From Harmothoe impar (taxonomy: Eukaryota > Annelida > Polychaeta > Phyllodocida > Polynoidae), in the NCBI GenBank assembly GCA_947462335.1, contig OX381721.1, positions 35,514,303-35,578,302 on the forward strand: 64,000 nt of DNA. Direction: 5' to 3'. Under the pieces are notes generated by a model that saw only the letters and a program-made list of their open reading frames with translations, did no database searches and was not told where the DNA came from. Positions within the stretch are counted from its first letter, which is position 1. Each line of letters begins with the position of its first letter. Below are positions 56,122 through 64,000 of this stretch, one piece after another. Position numbers and translations under genes: made by a program.

Positions 56122-59100
56122 TCATATCTCTAAAGGACTCGTTGTCACACCGTCAGAATGCACGCGACGCTTATAATACAAGTAGCGCACGCCGTCTTTC
56201 TCTATGGTGTAGGTGACCATTTTGTTTCGCACCACTTTGAAATTTCTATTTACAGCAATGAGAGTTTTTCGTTGGCGAAGAACATCCAAGAAGGCGTCTG
56301 GTTCCTGGGGGTTTTGTTTCTTCTGTACGCCTTTTGCACTCCATTTTTTGGATTTTCTTTCACCGGTGTCGCTGACTCGATCGTAGCAAATGTAAGTCTT
56401 AGGGTTGAGACTTAGGATCCCGTCACCTTCCCACTCCGCTTTCATGAGCCCCGAAGTTCTCAGATCGTGAAGGTACCGTCTCTCACAACATCCGCCGGGC
56501 GGCGCACACCATTCTCGCACTCTTTCCGTTTTTGTCTTCACGAAAAGCTCTAAGTGCTCGTCGCACACCGCTGTCGGAAGCCACTTTCGTTTCTCTCTGA
56601 AGTACGTCTCTCTCAGGCGAGGTTTCACTAGGTCATCCAACGTGGCACCGCTGAGAGCCATGTAAAGACTGTCGGTGTCCATTTGACAAAGGGCATAATC
56701 GCGCCGATCGACGAATCTATCCAAGAAGTCGTATGTGAACTCTAACATTTTCAACTTCGCGTACTGGTATACCATGAACCCTATCTGAATAGGGAGGTTG
56801 TTCTTGACCGTTTTCGGTTGTAGTTCGACTTCAAACAGATCGGAAGTCAACTCGGACGCCTTTTTGAAGCGCCACGAATTGGCCAATAGTTCGAACTTCC
56901 GACTGTCAGTGTATCTCACCGCCGTGTGTTTTTCTTTGTTGCAGATTGTTTTACCGTACGTAGCGTTTCCCATTAACTTGTAACAGTCTGACAGAATTTT
57001 CTCGTTCTCGTTCACGTCGCCACGTCTTCGCGCCGCCGTCACTTCGTCCGCGAAACCGGCAAAGGAGCGTTTAGGTAGGTATTCTACCACCAGCTGCACT
57101 TTGGTGACTATCAAACCGTGCTCTAAATACCACTTGAGAAGCGGCGTTCCCAAGAGAATATTTTTTCCGTGGTAACTCCCTATCAGACATCTCTGAGGCG
57201 TGCTCAACAGCTTTTCTTCCTGCGCAAAGTCTGACATGTGAGGGCCTATGTCCGATTTTGAAACGGTCGCGTTCTTGAAAACGGGGGTCATTTCTTCGAA
57301 GTACTCTCGTAGGTGAGGCGGCGTAGTGATGTCCACTTGAACTAAACCGAACATTTTCTCCTCTTTCACAGCGGAAAGGATGTCGCTCTCGCTCATCGCG
57401 TTTCGAGACACTTTCAAAGCGTCAACCTTCCAGCGTTGTTGGGAGGCCTTGACCCGCTCATCTCGACGCTTCATCTCTCGCCATTCGCACTCCCACACGA
57501 CGACCAGCTTGTAACCTAACGCTTTCAAGTAAGCGCTTACTCTGGTCGTTCTGTCGCGTCTCTCCTCTCTCAGTGAAGCGCACTGATATCGGTGCGACGG
57601 TATGCACTCGTGAGCGTGGAACCAACACCCGTGAAACTGGAAAACCGTATTAGAGGCCGCGTGAAATCCGTCCACGCGAATTCTCCGACAGCCTACCGCC
57701 ATCTCGCCGCCGTTCAGAGCGTGGCGCAGTTTCACGTCGCGGTCGTGCTCTACGAAGCGTAACCACTCCAAAGCGCTGTGAGAGTTTCTTTGCCTGATTT
57801 CGGGCTTGAACTCGGTCTCGGGCCGTCTCACCGCGTAATAGCCCGTGCAGTGCGCTTCGCTCATGCAGCGCAAGTACAGAGAGTTAGCGTCTAGTCCTAG
57901 GATGTGTTGGCACGGTCTCGCTTCTTCGCCGTACTTGTGCTCCCTTATCCGCGTGGTGCCCTTCTCGTGAAATCTATGGAAGATGATGGAAGGACCGCCG
58001 ACTAGATTCTCTTTGATCAGAGCGTGGAGGACGGCGTCGAACTGGGGAAACGTTGTGAACGCGTCTTCTAGGTTTTGGAAGAGGAAGCGTAAAGTCAAAC
58101 CGGCGAGAGAAACTCCGTCTTTCAACATGTCGATGCCGCGATCTTGGAAAAATTTAGCGTGATTTTTCAGAGCTTCTATGAAAGGTTTCACGTCTTTGTT
58201 GTTGTAGTGGATCAAGTAGTCTTCCATAGTTTGCATCTTCTCGTCGGACCAAACTTTCTGACATGCGGCGTAGTCGGATTCGGACATTTTGACGCCCGTC
58301 AGCTCGCTGTCGAAAGCCGATCTCGGCGGCAGCGTTCTGTTTGCCAGTTTCCTGGTAGACGTCATCCATTCGTAAGGAAAGTGACCTTTCTCTTCGTTCC
58401 TGGTGAAAGCTCGCAAATAGGTCGCGTAGTTGTAACCGGGTGCCAAATAGTTGACTACGTCCAAGAAAACCGTGTGCTGTGTGTAAACCGCCAAGTATTG
58501 ATTGCTTCTCTTTATGACGCTGAATTCTTGGTTTCTTCGGTCTCCGGAGGCGAAGAACGAGTGAAGGCGTATTTTGATCAGGTTCAAGTCGTAACGCCCC
58601 GAGTTGAAGCCCACCACTGGAGCTTGACGGATGTATCTCAGAAGACGCTTCTTCAGTTGAACTAACGGGTGTCTGGTCTGAGCCGCAGCGAAGCCGCCTG
58701 GAGAAGGGGTGGTGAACGTCGCCTCCTCCAGCAGGAGAGCTTCACCTATCGCCGCATCTAACTTCGCTAACGTCGGTCGGTAAAGTTCTAGCACAGCTTC
58801 CCCGATCGCTTTGGCGTTCTCGTTTATGTGATTTAAAACTCGGTCCAACAAGGGGTCGGAATCTGCGTCGGACGCTCTGACGAAGCAGACGGGCCCCTCC
58901 CACCCCGGAAAGTCGGATGCGACGCTAGCCGACAAAGGGACGTGATCCCACAGCAGGGACACGTGCTCCGTCGACGGTTCTTTGCACGGTCTGAAGAAAG
59001 CCTCGAAATCGAAGGCGATCTTGTAAGGGTAGATTCCGGAATGTCCGTCGGGGGGAAAAATGGAGAAGTCTGCTAGCGCTTCGAAAATCGTTCTCGAATT

Positions 59101-60249
59101 TTGGTAGATGCCACCTACGTAGCGCAACTTGACTTGTCGGCAAGAGGAAAGCTGGTTCCTGTGTCTCTTCAGCAAGAACTCGGTGGTGAACGCCGCCTTA
59201 CACTTGCAACATTCGTATATGCCCGCGTACGCGTTGAAGTCCGTGACGAGAGAGACGTGCAAACCGCCTTTCGCCGTCAGGTGTAGGTTGACTTTACCTC
59301 GGGCGGCCACAGTTCTGGAAGGCGGTCTGATCAGAGTAACGCGTCTTCTCAACTTCCGCCCCGGCACTTGACGCGACGCGGTGTAAACCGCTATTTGTAC
59401 GTCAAACAAGTTCTCTAACGCGGGTAAGTCGCGGATGTTCAGACCCGGAAAGGATTCAGGTGTGGCAGCGGGACAGAACTGACGTAACAAATCTGAAGCG
59501 CGCTTGCTGGTGTTGTATAAGTGAAAGGAAATGCAGCGGAAGATGCAGAGGTTGTCCTTGTTGGGAAAATCTAACACGCCGCTTCTCTTTCCAACTCGAC
59601 CGGCCTGAGTGATCCTACCGCCTATGGGGAATTCCCCCGGTCCCATGTAAACGCAGATGTTCAAATTGGTAGGAAAAAGAACGTGCCACTTGGTGTCAGC
59701 GTCGCAAAGTTTCCGTACCTCCTCGCAAGCGACGGTGTTTTGCATCTTTGAGAGGAGCTCTTCCAAAGTTTCTGAATTAGTTACAGTAGGGAGCGGTTGT
59801 ATGAGAGTTGCGTTGTTCTGGGAGGCGTGGAAGTAGCGCAGTTTGCTCTTGTCTTCTCTGTGTTGTAACAGTAAGCCTACCGAGAAACCCACTTTGTATC
59901 TGAATCTTTGTGTCAAGTGAATGCGACGCATAGTATCTACAGCGTCACTCAACTCGCCGGTTGGTAGCCTGAAGTTTGTTACACTCACGCGAGTCCCGTG
60001 CATCCTGACGCCCGTTTGTATCGCAGGCCAATTCGCCGTGAACGTTTCCTCCCCGTTCGGTACAGCACATATGCGCGGAGGGACGGTCACCCCGTCCAGA
60101 GATTCGCGTCGACAAGCGCTCTTTCGGCAATCCCCTTCGCCGCATAGAGGGCAAAACTTAGCTACTACTCTACAATTTTCTACGTGTCTCTCGTGGTTGT
60201 ACGCTCTTTTAAACATTTTGAAACACTTTTCGCATACGTACTGTGTCAT
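56122..60249 (-). CDS. polB: Protein-primed family B DNA polymerase, copy 3 (intact)
   Basis: 1375 residues from the ATG at 60249, uninterrupted. It has the same domain order as copy 1: N-terminal C2H2-like finger, CPLC knuckle, OTU-like DNLCIFRC patch, second finger, DFE exonuclease motif I, NSGRYD motif II, Y-x3-D motif III, DANSLY motif A, KLMGNATYG motif B, MDTDS motif C and the KG motif. One extra threonine near residue 508 relative to copy 1. It lies 200 bases downstream of the PC4-like gene on the same strand, across the microsatellite spacer, so the two may share a transcript or regulation. The codon that is TAG in copy 2 is a tryptophan here. Confidence 0.96.
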   Translation of the reverse strand: MTQYVCEKCFKMFKRAYNHERHVENCRVVAKFCPLCGEGDCRKSACRRESLDGVTVPPRICAVPNGEETFTANWPAIQTGVRMHGTRVSVTNFRLPTGELSDAVDTMRRIHLTQRFRYKVGFSVGLLLQHREDKSKLRYFHASQNNATLIQPLPTVTNSETLEELLSKMQNTVACEEVRKLCDADTKWHVLFPTNLNICVYMGPGEFPIGGRITQAGRVGKRSGVLDFPNKDNLCIFRCISFHLYNTSKRASDLLRQFCPAATPESFPGLNIRDLPALENLFDVQIAVYTASRQVPGRKLRRRVTLIRPPSRTVAARGKVNLHLTAKGGLHVSLVTDFNAYAGIYECCKCKAAFTTEFLLKRHRNQLSSCRQVKLRYVGGIYQNSRTIFEALADFSIFPPDGHSGIYPYKIAFDFEAFFRPCKEPSTEHVSLLWDHVPLSASVASDFPGWEGPVCFVRASDADSDPLLDRVLNHINENAKAIGEAVLELYRPTLAKLDAAIGEALLLEEATFTTPSPGGFAAAQTRHPLVQLKKRLLRYIRQAPVVGFNSGRYDLNLIKIRLHSFFASGDRRNQEFSVIKRSNQYLAVYTQHTVFLDVVNYLAPGYNYATYLRAFTRNEEKGHFPYEWMTSTRKLANRTLPPRSAFDSELTGVKMSESDYAACQKVWSDEKMQTMEDYLIHYNNKDVKPFIEALKNHAKFFQDRGIDMLKDGVSLAGLTLRFLFQNLEDAFTTFPQFDAVLHALIKENLVGGPSIIFHRFHEKGTTRIREHKYGEEARPCQHILGLDANSLYLRCMSEAHCTGYYAVRRPETEFKPEIRQRNSHSALEWLRFVEHDRDVKLRHALNGGEMAVGCRRIRVDGFHAASNTVFQFHGCWFHAHECIPSHRYQCASLREERRDRTTRVSAYLKALGYKLVVVWECEWREMKRRDERVKASQQRWKVDALKVSRNAMSESDILSAVKEEKMFGLVQVDITTPPHLREYFEEMTPVFKNATVSKSDIGPHMSDFAQEEKLLSTPQRCLIGSYHGKNILLGTPLLKWYLEHGLIVTKVQLVVEYLPKRSFAGFADEVTAARRRGDVNENEKILSDCYKLMGNATYGKTICNKEKHTAVRYTDSRKFELLANSWRFKKASELTSDLFEVELQPKTVKNNLPIQIGFMVYQYAKLKMLEFTYDFLDRFVDRRDYALCQMDTDSLYMALSGATLDDLVKPRLRETYFREKRKWLPTAVCDEHLELFVKTKTERVREWCAPPGGCCERRYLHDLRTSGLMKAEWEGDGILSLNPKTYICYDRVSDTGERKSKKWSAKGVQKKQNPQEPDAFLDVLRQRKTLIAVNRNFKVVRNKMVTYTIEKDGVRYLYYKRRVHSDGVTTSPLEI

Positions 60250-60452
60250 GTTTTTTTTCACTCGGTTACCAACTACTTAGCCGTCTAACTATCTATCTAT
60301 CTATCTAGCCATCTATCAATCTGTCGTCTATGTAACTATCTTTCTGTCTGCTGTCTGTGTATCCGTCTGTCTGTCTGTCTGTCTGTCTGTCTCATACAGC
60401 GTACGTCAAACGCTGTGTGTGTGTGTGTGCGCGCGTGAGCGTTGAGCGTCTC
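60250..60452 (-). repeat. Microsatellite spacer, copy 3
   Basis: GATA, GACA and CA runs, complement of 14842-15046 with nearly the same repeat numbers. Confidence 0.85.
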
Positions 60453-62027
60453 TCATTCCGAATCTATGCCGAGATATTTCAGAATGATCTCTGTTTTGTC
60501 ATCCAACTCTTTGAGCGCTCTGGCGGACAGCGTCACCCCCTGCTGTGTGGGTTTTTTGTCAGGACCTTCGTACTTGCGCACGTGGACGAGGTTCTTACCG
60601 CTGTAGTAGCTCACAGCTGCGTACACTTCGCCCGCCTCATCCAGCACTGCGAACCAGGGGGTGTGATTAGGTTTTCCTTGCGCGGCCGCTGTGTCGCGTA
60701 TGCGCACCACTGCGCGGATATCGGCGATGCGTGCTATGAGCTCGCGCAGCGCGTCGGCCGTGAAGTGCACTCGCTTGCTTCTGGTCAGAGACGCCTCTTT
60801 CACCTGGCCGTCTTTTGTGTAGCGCGGCCTCCTAGACAGTCTAGCCACGTCCTCCCAGATCTCCAGCGTCAAAGCTCCGTCTAAGCAGAACTCTAACCCG
60901 AGTGTTTTCTCTGCTTCTTCTCGTCCATCTCCTTCTTTTTCTTGTATTTTTCTCTTCTTAGTGGGCCTTGTTGTTCTGGAACTCACCTTAGAACGTTTCA
61001 CACCCGCAGGATGAGTAACACCATCAGCGTGAGCTGAATCAGCAGCAGAACCGATAGCAGGAGCAGCGTCAGCGCTGGTGGTATCGGAGGTCTCGTTGTT
61101 GGAACAGCGCAGCCACACGCCGTCCGTGCTGTGTGTAGCGGTAGAAGATGAAGCGCCGCCGCCGCCCTCGTAAGGTGGCGGTGAGGGCAGTCGCCACGGA
61201 CCGGACGGGGGGGCGCTAGCAGTGGAGGAAGTGAGGTCGAAAGGTCGAAGAGGGAAGCCGAAAAACGTACCGCTCACCCCTTGCCCTTCGGGTTCTTCGT
61301 ACGCCTCGTCGTCAGCGTCGTTCTCTGTCTCACCCTGTTGCTGCTCCTCCTCCTCCTCTTCTTCTCGGTTCAGGGGCTGAGTGTCCGAATAGCTGTAACT
61401 CTCAGCGCGAGCGGCGTCGAGGGCGTCCGTCGATGTAGTGGTGGAGGAGAGGGGCTGTGCAACGTGCGGCAGGTCATCAAAGTCATCAACAGTAGTGGGG
61501 AGGTAAAAACCCGGTTGCCAGTACTGCGCTGTGCCAGGAGCGTTGTCGTCAGTAGTAGTAGCAGTAGCAGCAAGTGCAGCAGAAGCAGCCGCAGCAGGCG
61601 CAGCCGCAGCAGACGCAACAGTAGCAGGCGCAGCAGCAGCCTCAGCAGGCGCAGCCGTAGCAAGCGCAGCAGTAGCAGCAGCAGCAGCAGCAGCAGCGGC
61701 AGGCGGGACGGCGGTAGCAGCGGCAGCGCGCTTAGCAGCAACGTGTACCGTCGCGAGTGTAACAACGTCGCTAGCACGACGACTGCTACCAGTAGTACTA
61801 CTAGTACTACTACCACTACTACTACTACTGCTACTACTAGTGCTACTGCTACTACTACTACTACTACTACTGCCGCGAGCGCTCGCTACAGCAGGAGGGT
61901 GATAAGACCAACCGGCTGCGGCGGTAGTCTCATGTTCAGTAGCAAGAGCAGGCACTGACGCTAAACGAACGCTGTTCCGCGTAGTCTTCTTGTTCTTGAA
62001 CGCCGCTAGCTGTTGTCTTTTGCTCAT
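60453..62027 (-). CDS. Ser/Ala-rich nuclear protein with tandem PC4-like repeats, copy 3
   Basis: 524 residues from the ATG at 62027 in the CACCACCATGA context. It is identical in plan to copy 2, with slightly shorter poly-Ser and poly-Ala tracts (one Ser and four Ala-tract residues fewer). The conserved C-terminus has both PC4-like units and the preceding KKRKIQ nuclear signal. Inferred role is a single-strand-DNA-binding partner of the polymerase or a transcription factor for the element; the large disordered N-terminus is of unknown function. Confidence 0.86.
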   Translation of the reverse strand: MSKRQQLAAFKNKKTTRNSVRLASVPALATEHETTAAAGWSYHPPAVASARGSSSSSSSSSSTSSSSSSSSGSSTSSTTGSSRRASDVVTLATVHVAAKRAAAATAVPPAAAAAAAAATAALATAAPAEAAAAPATVASAAAAPAAAASAALAATATTTDDNAPGTAQYWQPGFYLPTTVDDFDDLPHVAQPLSSTTTSTDALDAARAESYSYSDTQPLNREEEEEEEQQQGETENDADDEAYEEPEGQGVSGTFFGFPLRPFDLTSSTASAPPSGPWRLPSPPPYEGGGGASSSTATHSTDGVWLRCSNNETSDTTSADAAPAIGSAADSAHADGVTHPAGVKRSKVSSRTTRPTKKRKIQEKEGDGREEAEKTLGLEFCLDGALTLEIWEDVARLSRRPRYTKDGQVKEASLTRSKRVHFTADALRELIARIADIRAVVRIRDTAAAQGKPNHTPWFAVLDEAGEVYAAVSYYSGKNLVHVRKYEGPDKKPTQQGVTLSARALKELDDKTEIILKYLGIDSE

Positions 62028-62087
62028 GGTGGTGACTGTAGAGAGCAGCAAAAAAGAATGAGTGAGTGAATGGAGGTTTCCAAGCCC

Positions 62088-62095
62088 CTTATATA
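62088..62095 (-). promoter_or_regulatory. TATA box, PC4-like gene, copy 3
   Basis: TATATAAG on the minus strand, about 60 bases before the ATG. Confidence 0.8.
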
Positions 62096-62986
62096 CGCCT
62101 TCTCGCTTCTAGAGCTAAGCTACTTACCGACCCTGTTCAGCTGCCGCCGGCTGGCCGGCGGCCATTCACAAAGAGAAACAAAAAGACATAAGGCATGACG
62201 TTTTCAGCTGGATCCCTTTCCCCCCCCCCTCTTTTGAGAGATCGACTGTGATGATGAGCTAAGCCGCTTACCACCCTGTTCAGCAATTCAACGCGCATTA
62301 GCTGTATAAAGGGTTAAGCGGTTGCTGCCTGCCGTCGACTGACCGGCGGCGGCCATTCACAAAGACATAAGGTATGACGTTTTCAGCTGGATCCCTTTTT
62401 GAGGGATCCACTGTGGTGAGCTAAGCCGCTTACCACCCTGTTCAGCCATTCAGCGCGCGTTAGCTGTATAAAGGATTAACGGTAACGGTGATGAGCTTAC
62501 AGTGTGTATACAAAAAAAAACTACAGGAGGCGTGTGGCGTGAAGCAGGACCCCCCTAAGACGAACGTGTCTGTCTGTGAGTAGAGGCGTGTGCATGTGGT
62601 GAGCGACTTAAGTGTAAGACAAAAATCGCCACCTCCTGCCGTGGTGAGTAGACCGGGCCGGCCAGGCGGGCGGGCGGCCGGCTAGTTCAATAGGGAGGGG
62701 TGACAGCTGCCTAAGGCTGTGCATGAAAAAAAATCCGATTTTCACCTGACCTCTGACGTTTGTTACAATGAATGTCAGAGGGAGGGAGACGTCCTCGGGT
62801 AGGGGGTAGGAGGTATTAAGGCTATGAGTGAGGAAAAAACACCGTTTTCAGCTGGTCTCCACGGATAGCGATGCCACACCCCCTCGTCATCTAAGCTCTT
62901 AAGGAGCGGAGCGGCTGAAAAAGCGTCATGCGGACAGGGCGCTAGACAGCTGGAGCGCTGTTGGAAATGGGATTAAACTCCCTCTG

Positions 62987-62994
62987 TATAAAAA
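62987..62994 (+). promoter_or_regulatory. TATA box, death-domain gene, copy 3
   Basis: TATAAAAA, about 140 bases before the ATG at 63136; the leader contains a CCG/ACC triplet tract. Confidence 0.72.
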
Positions 62995-63078
62995 GCTCTC
63001 ATTTCTGTTGGAAAAAAAACATATCGCCTCTGACCCCAGTAACGGCTACTACCACCACCACCGCCACCACCACCACCG

Positions 63079-63109
<31 letters not shown>

Positions 63110-63135
63110 TGCCGCCGCCGCCAAGACGAGACGAG

Positions 63136-63885
63136 ATGGCTCAAGCTATTCCACTTTCAAGCTCGCCTTCACCGCCCGGTGCGCCTGAAAAAAAGTTAAT
63201 GCGGCTTGACGACGTGAGACGCGGCGCGAGGCAGCAGACCGATGATGGGGAGACCCGACAGGTAGGACAGCGGCGGTTAGCCTATAGCGACGCCTTGCTT
63301 CGTCAACTAGGTAAAGAGTTGAGCGGCTGTTGGAGAGAGTTGGGCAGTAGCTTAAAAGTCAGCGCCGCCCGTATGGATGCTCTAGTAGAGCGCAGTGTCA
63401 AGACACCGGAGGAGCTGTGTACGGCGATGTTCCGAGTGTGGTGGGGTGAAACCCCGCATCGTCATAGATGGGGCGAGCTCGGTCGCGTCTTCACCCGCAT
63501 AAGACGCATGGAACTGTTGGCTCAGTGGATGGCCCTTCTCCACAGACAGGGGTTGGATTTCGAAAACCCCGACTCGCGCGCGATGCATAAGCACTTGGGC
63601 ACCCTCGGCAGACGTCTGGGTAGCAGGTGGAAAGAGGTGGGGGACCATTTAAAATTGTCGCCTGAGAGGTTAGATAAGATCGCTGAAGAATGCGAATACG
63701 GAGGAAGTCCCGCTGAGTGGGCCTTCCGAGTGTTGAAAATGTGGCAAGATGAAGCTGACGGCGCCGGCGGTACGCCTTTTGAACTCCTTCGAGTGTTGAC
63801 TGAGGACATGGGAAAGTTTGGCCTCGGCATCGCGATATTACTTGACTTTATCAAGCAAGAAACAACGAGAACGACGGACATGTGA
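63136..63885 (+). CDS. Tandem death-domain protein, copy 3 (intact)
   Basis: 249 residues, with the ATG in GAGATGG context after a GCC-rich leader. A short basic, proline/serine-rich N-terminus (1-45) is followed by two death-fold repeats. Repeat 1 (about 48-130) has CWRELGSSLKV with W66, a PEEL helix, VWW and a final HRWGELGRVFTRI helix pair. Repeat 2 (about 150-238) has RWKEVGDHLKL with W165, RLDKIAEE, a SPAEWAFRVLKMW helix and the TPFELLRVL...LLDFI tail. Spacing of W-x-E-(L/V)-G, the ID/LD helix, x-W and the closing helices matches the death domain of FADD, MyD88 and receptor adaptors. No enzyme or membrane segment is present. Such adaptor-like proteins could block or divert host apoptosis or innate signalling. 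Death domains are not expected in core Polinton gene sets. Confidence 0.88.
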   Translation: MAQAIPLSSSPSPPGAPEKKLMRLDDVRRGARQQTDDGETRQVGQRRLAYSDALLRQLGKELSGCWRELGSSLKVSAARMDALVERSVKTPEELCTAMFRVWWGETPHRHRWGELGRVFTRIRRMELLAQWMALLHRQGLDFENPDSRAMHKHLGTLGRRLGSRWKEVGDHLKLSPERLDKIAEECEYGGSPAEWAFRVLKMWQDEADGAGGTPFELLRVLTEDMGKFGLGIAILLDFIKQETTRTTDM

Positions 63886-64000
63886 ATTGTTGTGTTTTAT
63901 TTTCATACGTCTTCTTTATTAGTAAGTAAAAAAAAAAAATATCATAACAATTAAGACGCGCGATCTCTTAAAGTGTCACTTCCTCCAGTCGCAGCTGATC
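63886..64000 (+). repeat. 3' flank of the death-domain gene, copy 3
   Basis: TTGTTGTGTTTTATTTTCAT, ACGTCTTCTTTATTAGTAAG and TCTCTTAAAGTGTCACTTCC closely match the sequence just beyond the polymerase gene, in inverse orientation, showing that the element's inverted repeats extend to both gene ends. It continues past the window. Confidence 0.8.

Larger units (their letters stand above)
62028..63135. promoter_or_regulatory. Divergent control region, copy 3
   Basis: TATA boxes at 62088-62095 (minus, PC4-like gene) and 62987-62994 (plus, death-domain gene). One each of the hairpin modules, with AGGGATCC/GGATCCCT near 62390-62410. GC-rich inverted repeats near 62142-62162 and 62655-62685. Confidence 0.68.
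55454..64000 (-). mobile_element. PolB / death-domain mobile element, copy 3 (inverted, far end outside window)
   Basis: Begins AGTAGTATAG at 55454, preceded by TGGGTG, which would be the target duplication. All three genes are open. It is nearly identical to copy 2, differing by a handful of residues in total, and lacks copy 2's 192-bp control-region duplication. It is inserted at the edge of the 36-bp minisatellite. Confidence 0.93.

Overview
The window is eukaryotic, metazoan DNA. It has an intron-containing StAR/STARD3-type lipid-transfer gene with consensus GT-AG junctions, many short non-autonomous DNA transposons and minisatellites, and a 200-base assembly gap at 38934-39133. The repeat content and the death-domain gene carried by the large element suggest a marine invertebrate, with a cephalochordate plausible, but the species cannot be fixed from the sequence.

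The outstanding feature is three copies of one 9.7-kb mobile element. Copy 1 (1-9205, left end outside the window) and copy 2 (10121-19840, complete) lie head to tail 0.9 kb apart. Copy 3 (55454-64000, far end outside the window) is inverted. Copy 2 has long terminal inverted repeats starting AG and ending CT, and a perfect 6-bp target duplication (TATGTG, 10115-10120 and 19841-19846). Each copy has three genes: a protein-primed family B DNA polymerase of about 1375 residues with exonuclease and polymerase motifs; a nuclear, Ser/Ala-rich protein of about 525 residues ending in what looks like two PC4-type single-strand-DNA-binding repeats; and, divergently transcribed, a 249-residue protein made of two death domains. 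Polymerase type, AG termini, long inverted repeats and 6-bp duplication all point to the Polinton/Maverick (adintovirus-related) world. I find no integrase, packaging ATPase, protease or capsid gene. The element looks like a capsidless, integraseless replicon that probably borrows an integrase and carries a gene aimed at host death-fold signalling. Copy 3 has all three genes open. Copy 1 has an early stop in the death-domain gene. Copy 2 has a nonsense codon in the polymerase and a lost start codon in the death-domain gene.

The terminal repeats are built almost entirely from recognisable metazoan promoter motifs (ETS, CRE, USF E-box, CCAAT, ZNF143/Staf). The roughly 1.1-kb region between the divergent genes has a TATA box for each gene and tandem modules with short hairpins.

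Region by region: 1-9205 copy 1; 9206-10114 host spacer; 10121-19840 copy 2; 19847-31113 host DNA with MITEs and a possible CpG/CCAAT promoter and distant first exon; 31114-34472 START-domain gene, followed by a CRE-rich tandem array in its 3' region; 34900-44300 intergenic DNA with hairpin MITEs; 44388-47215 two minisatellites; 47216-51640 intergenic DNA with an inverted-repeat element and a tRNA-like SINE; 51640-55447 a 3.8-kb minisatellite of 36-bp units carrying a precisely inserted TA-duplicating MITE; 55454-64000 copy 3.
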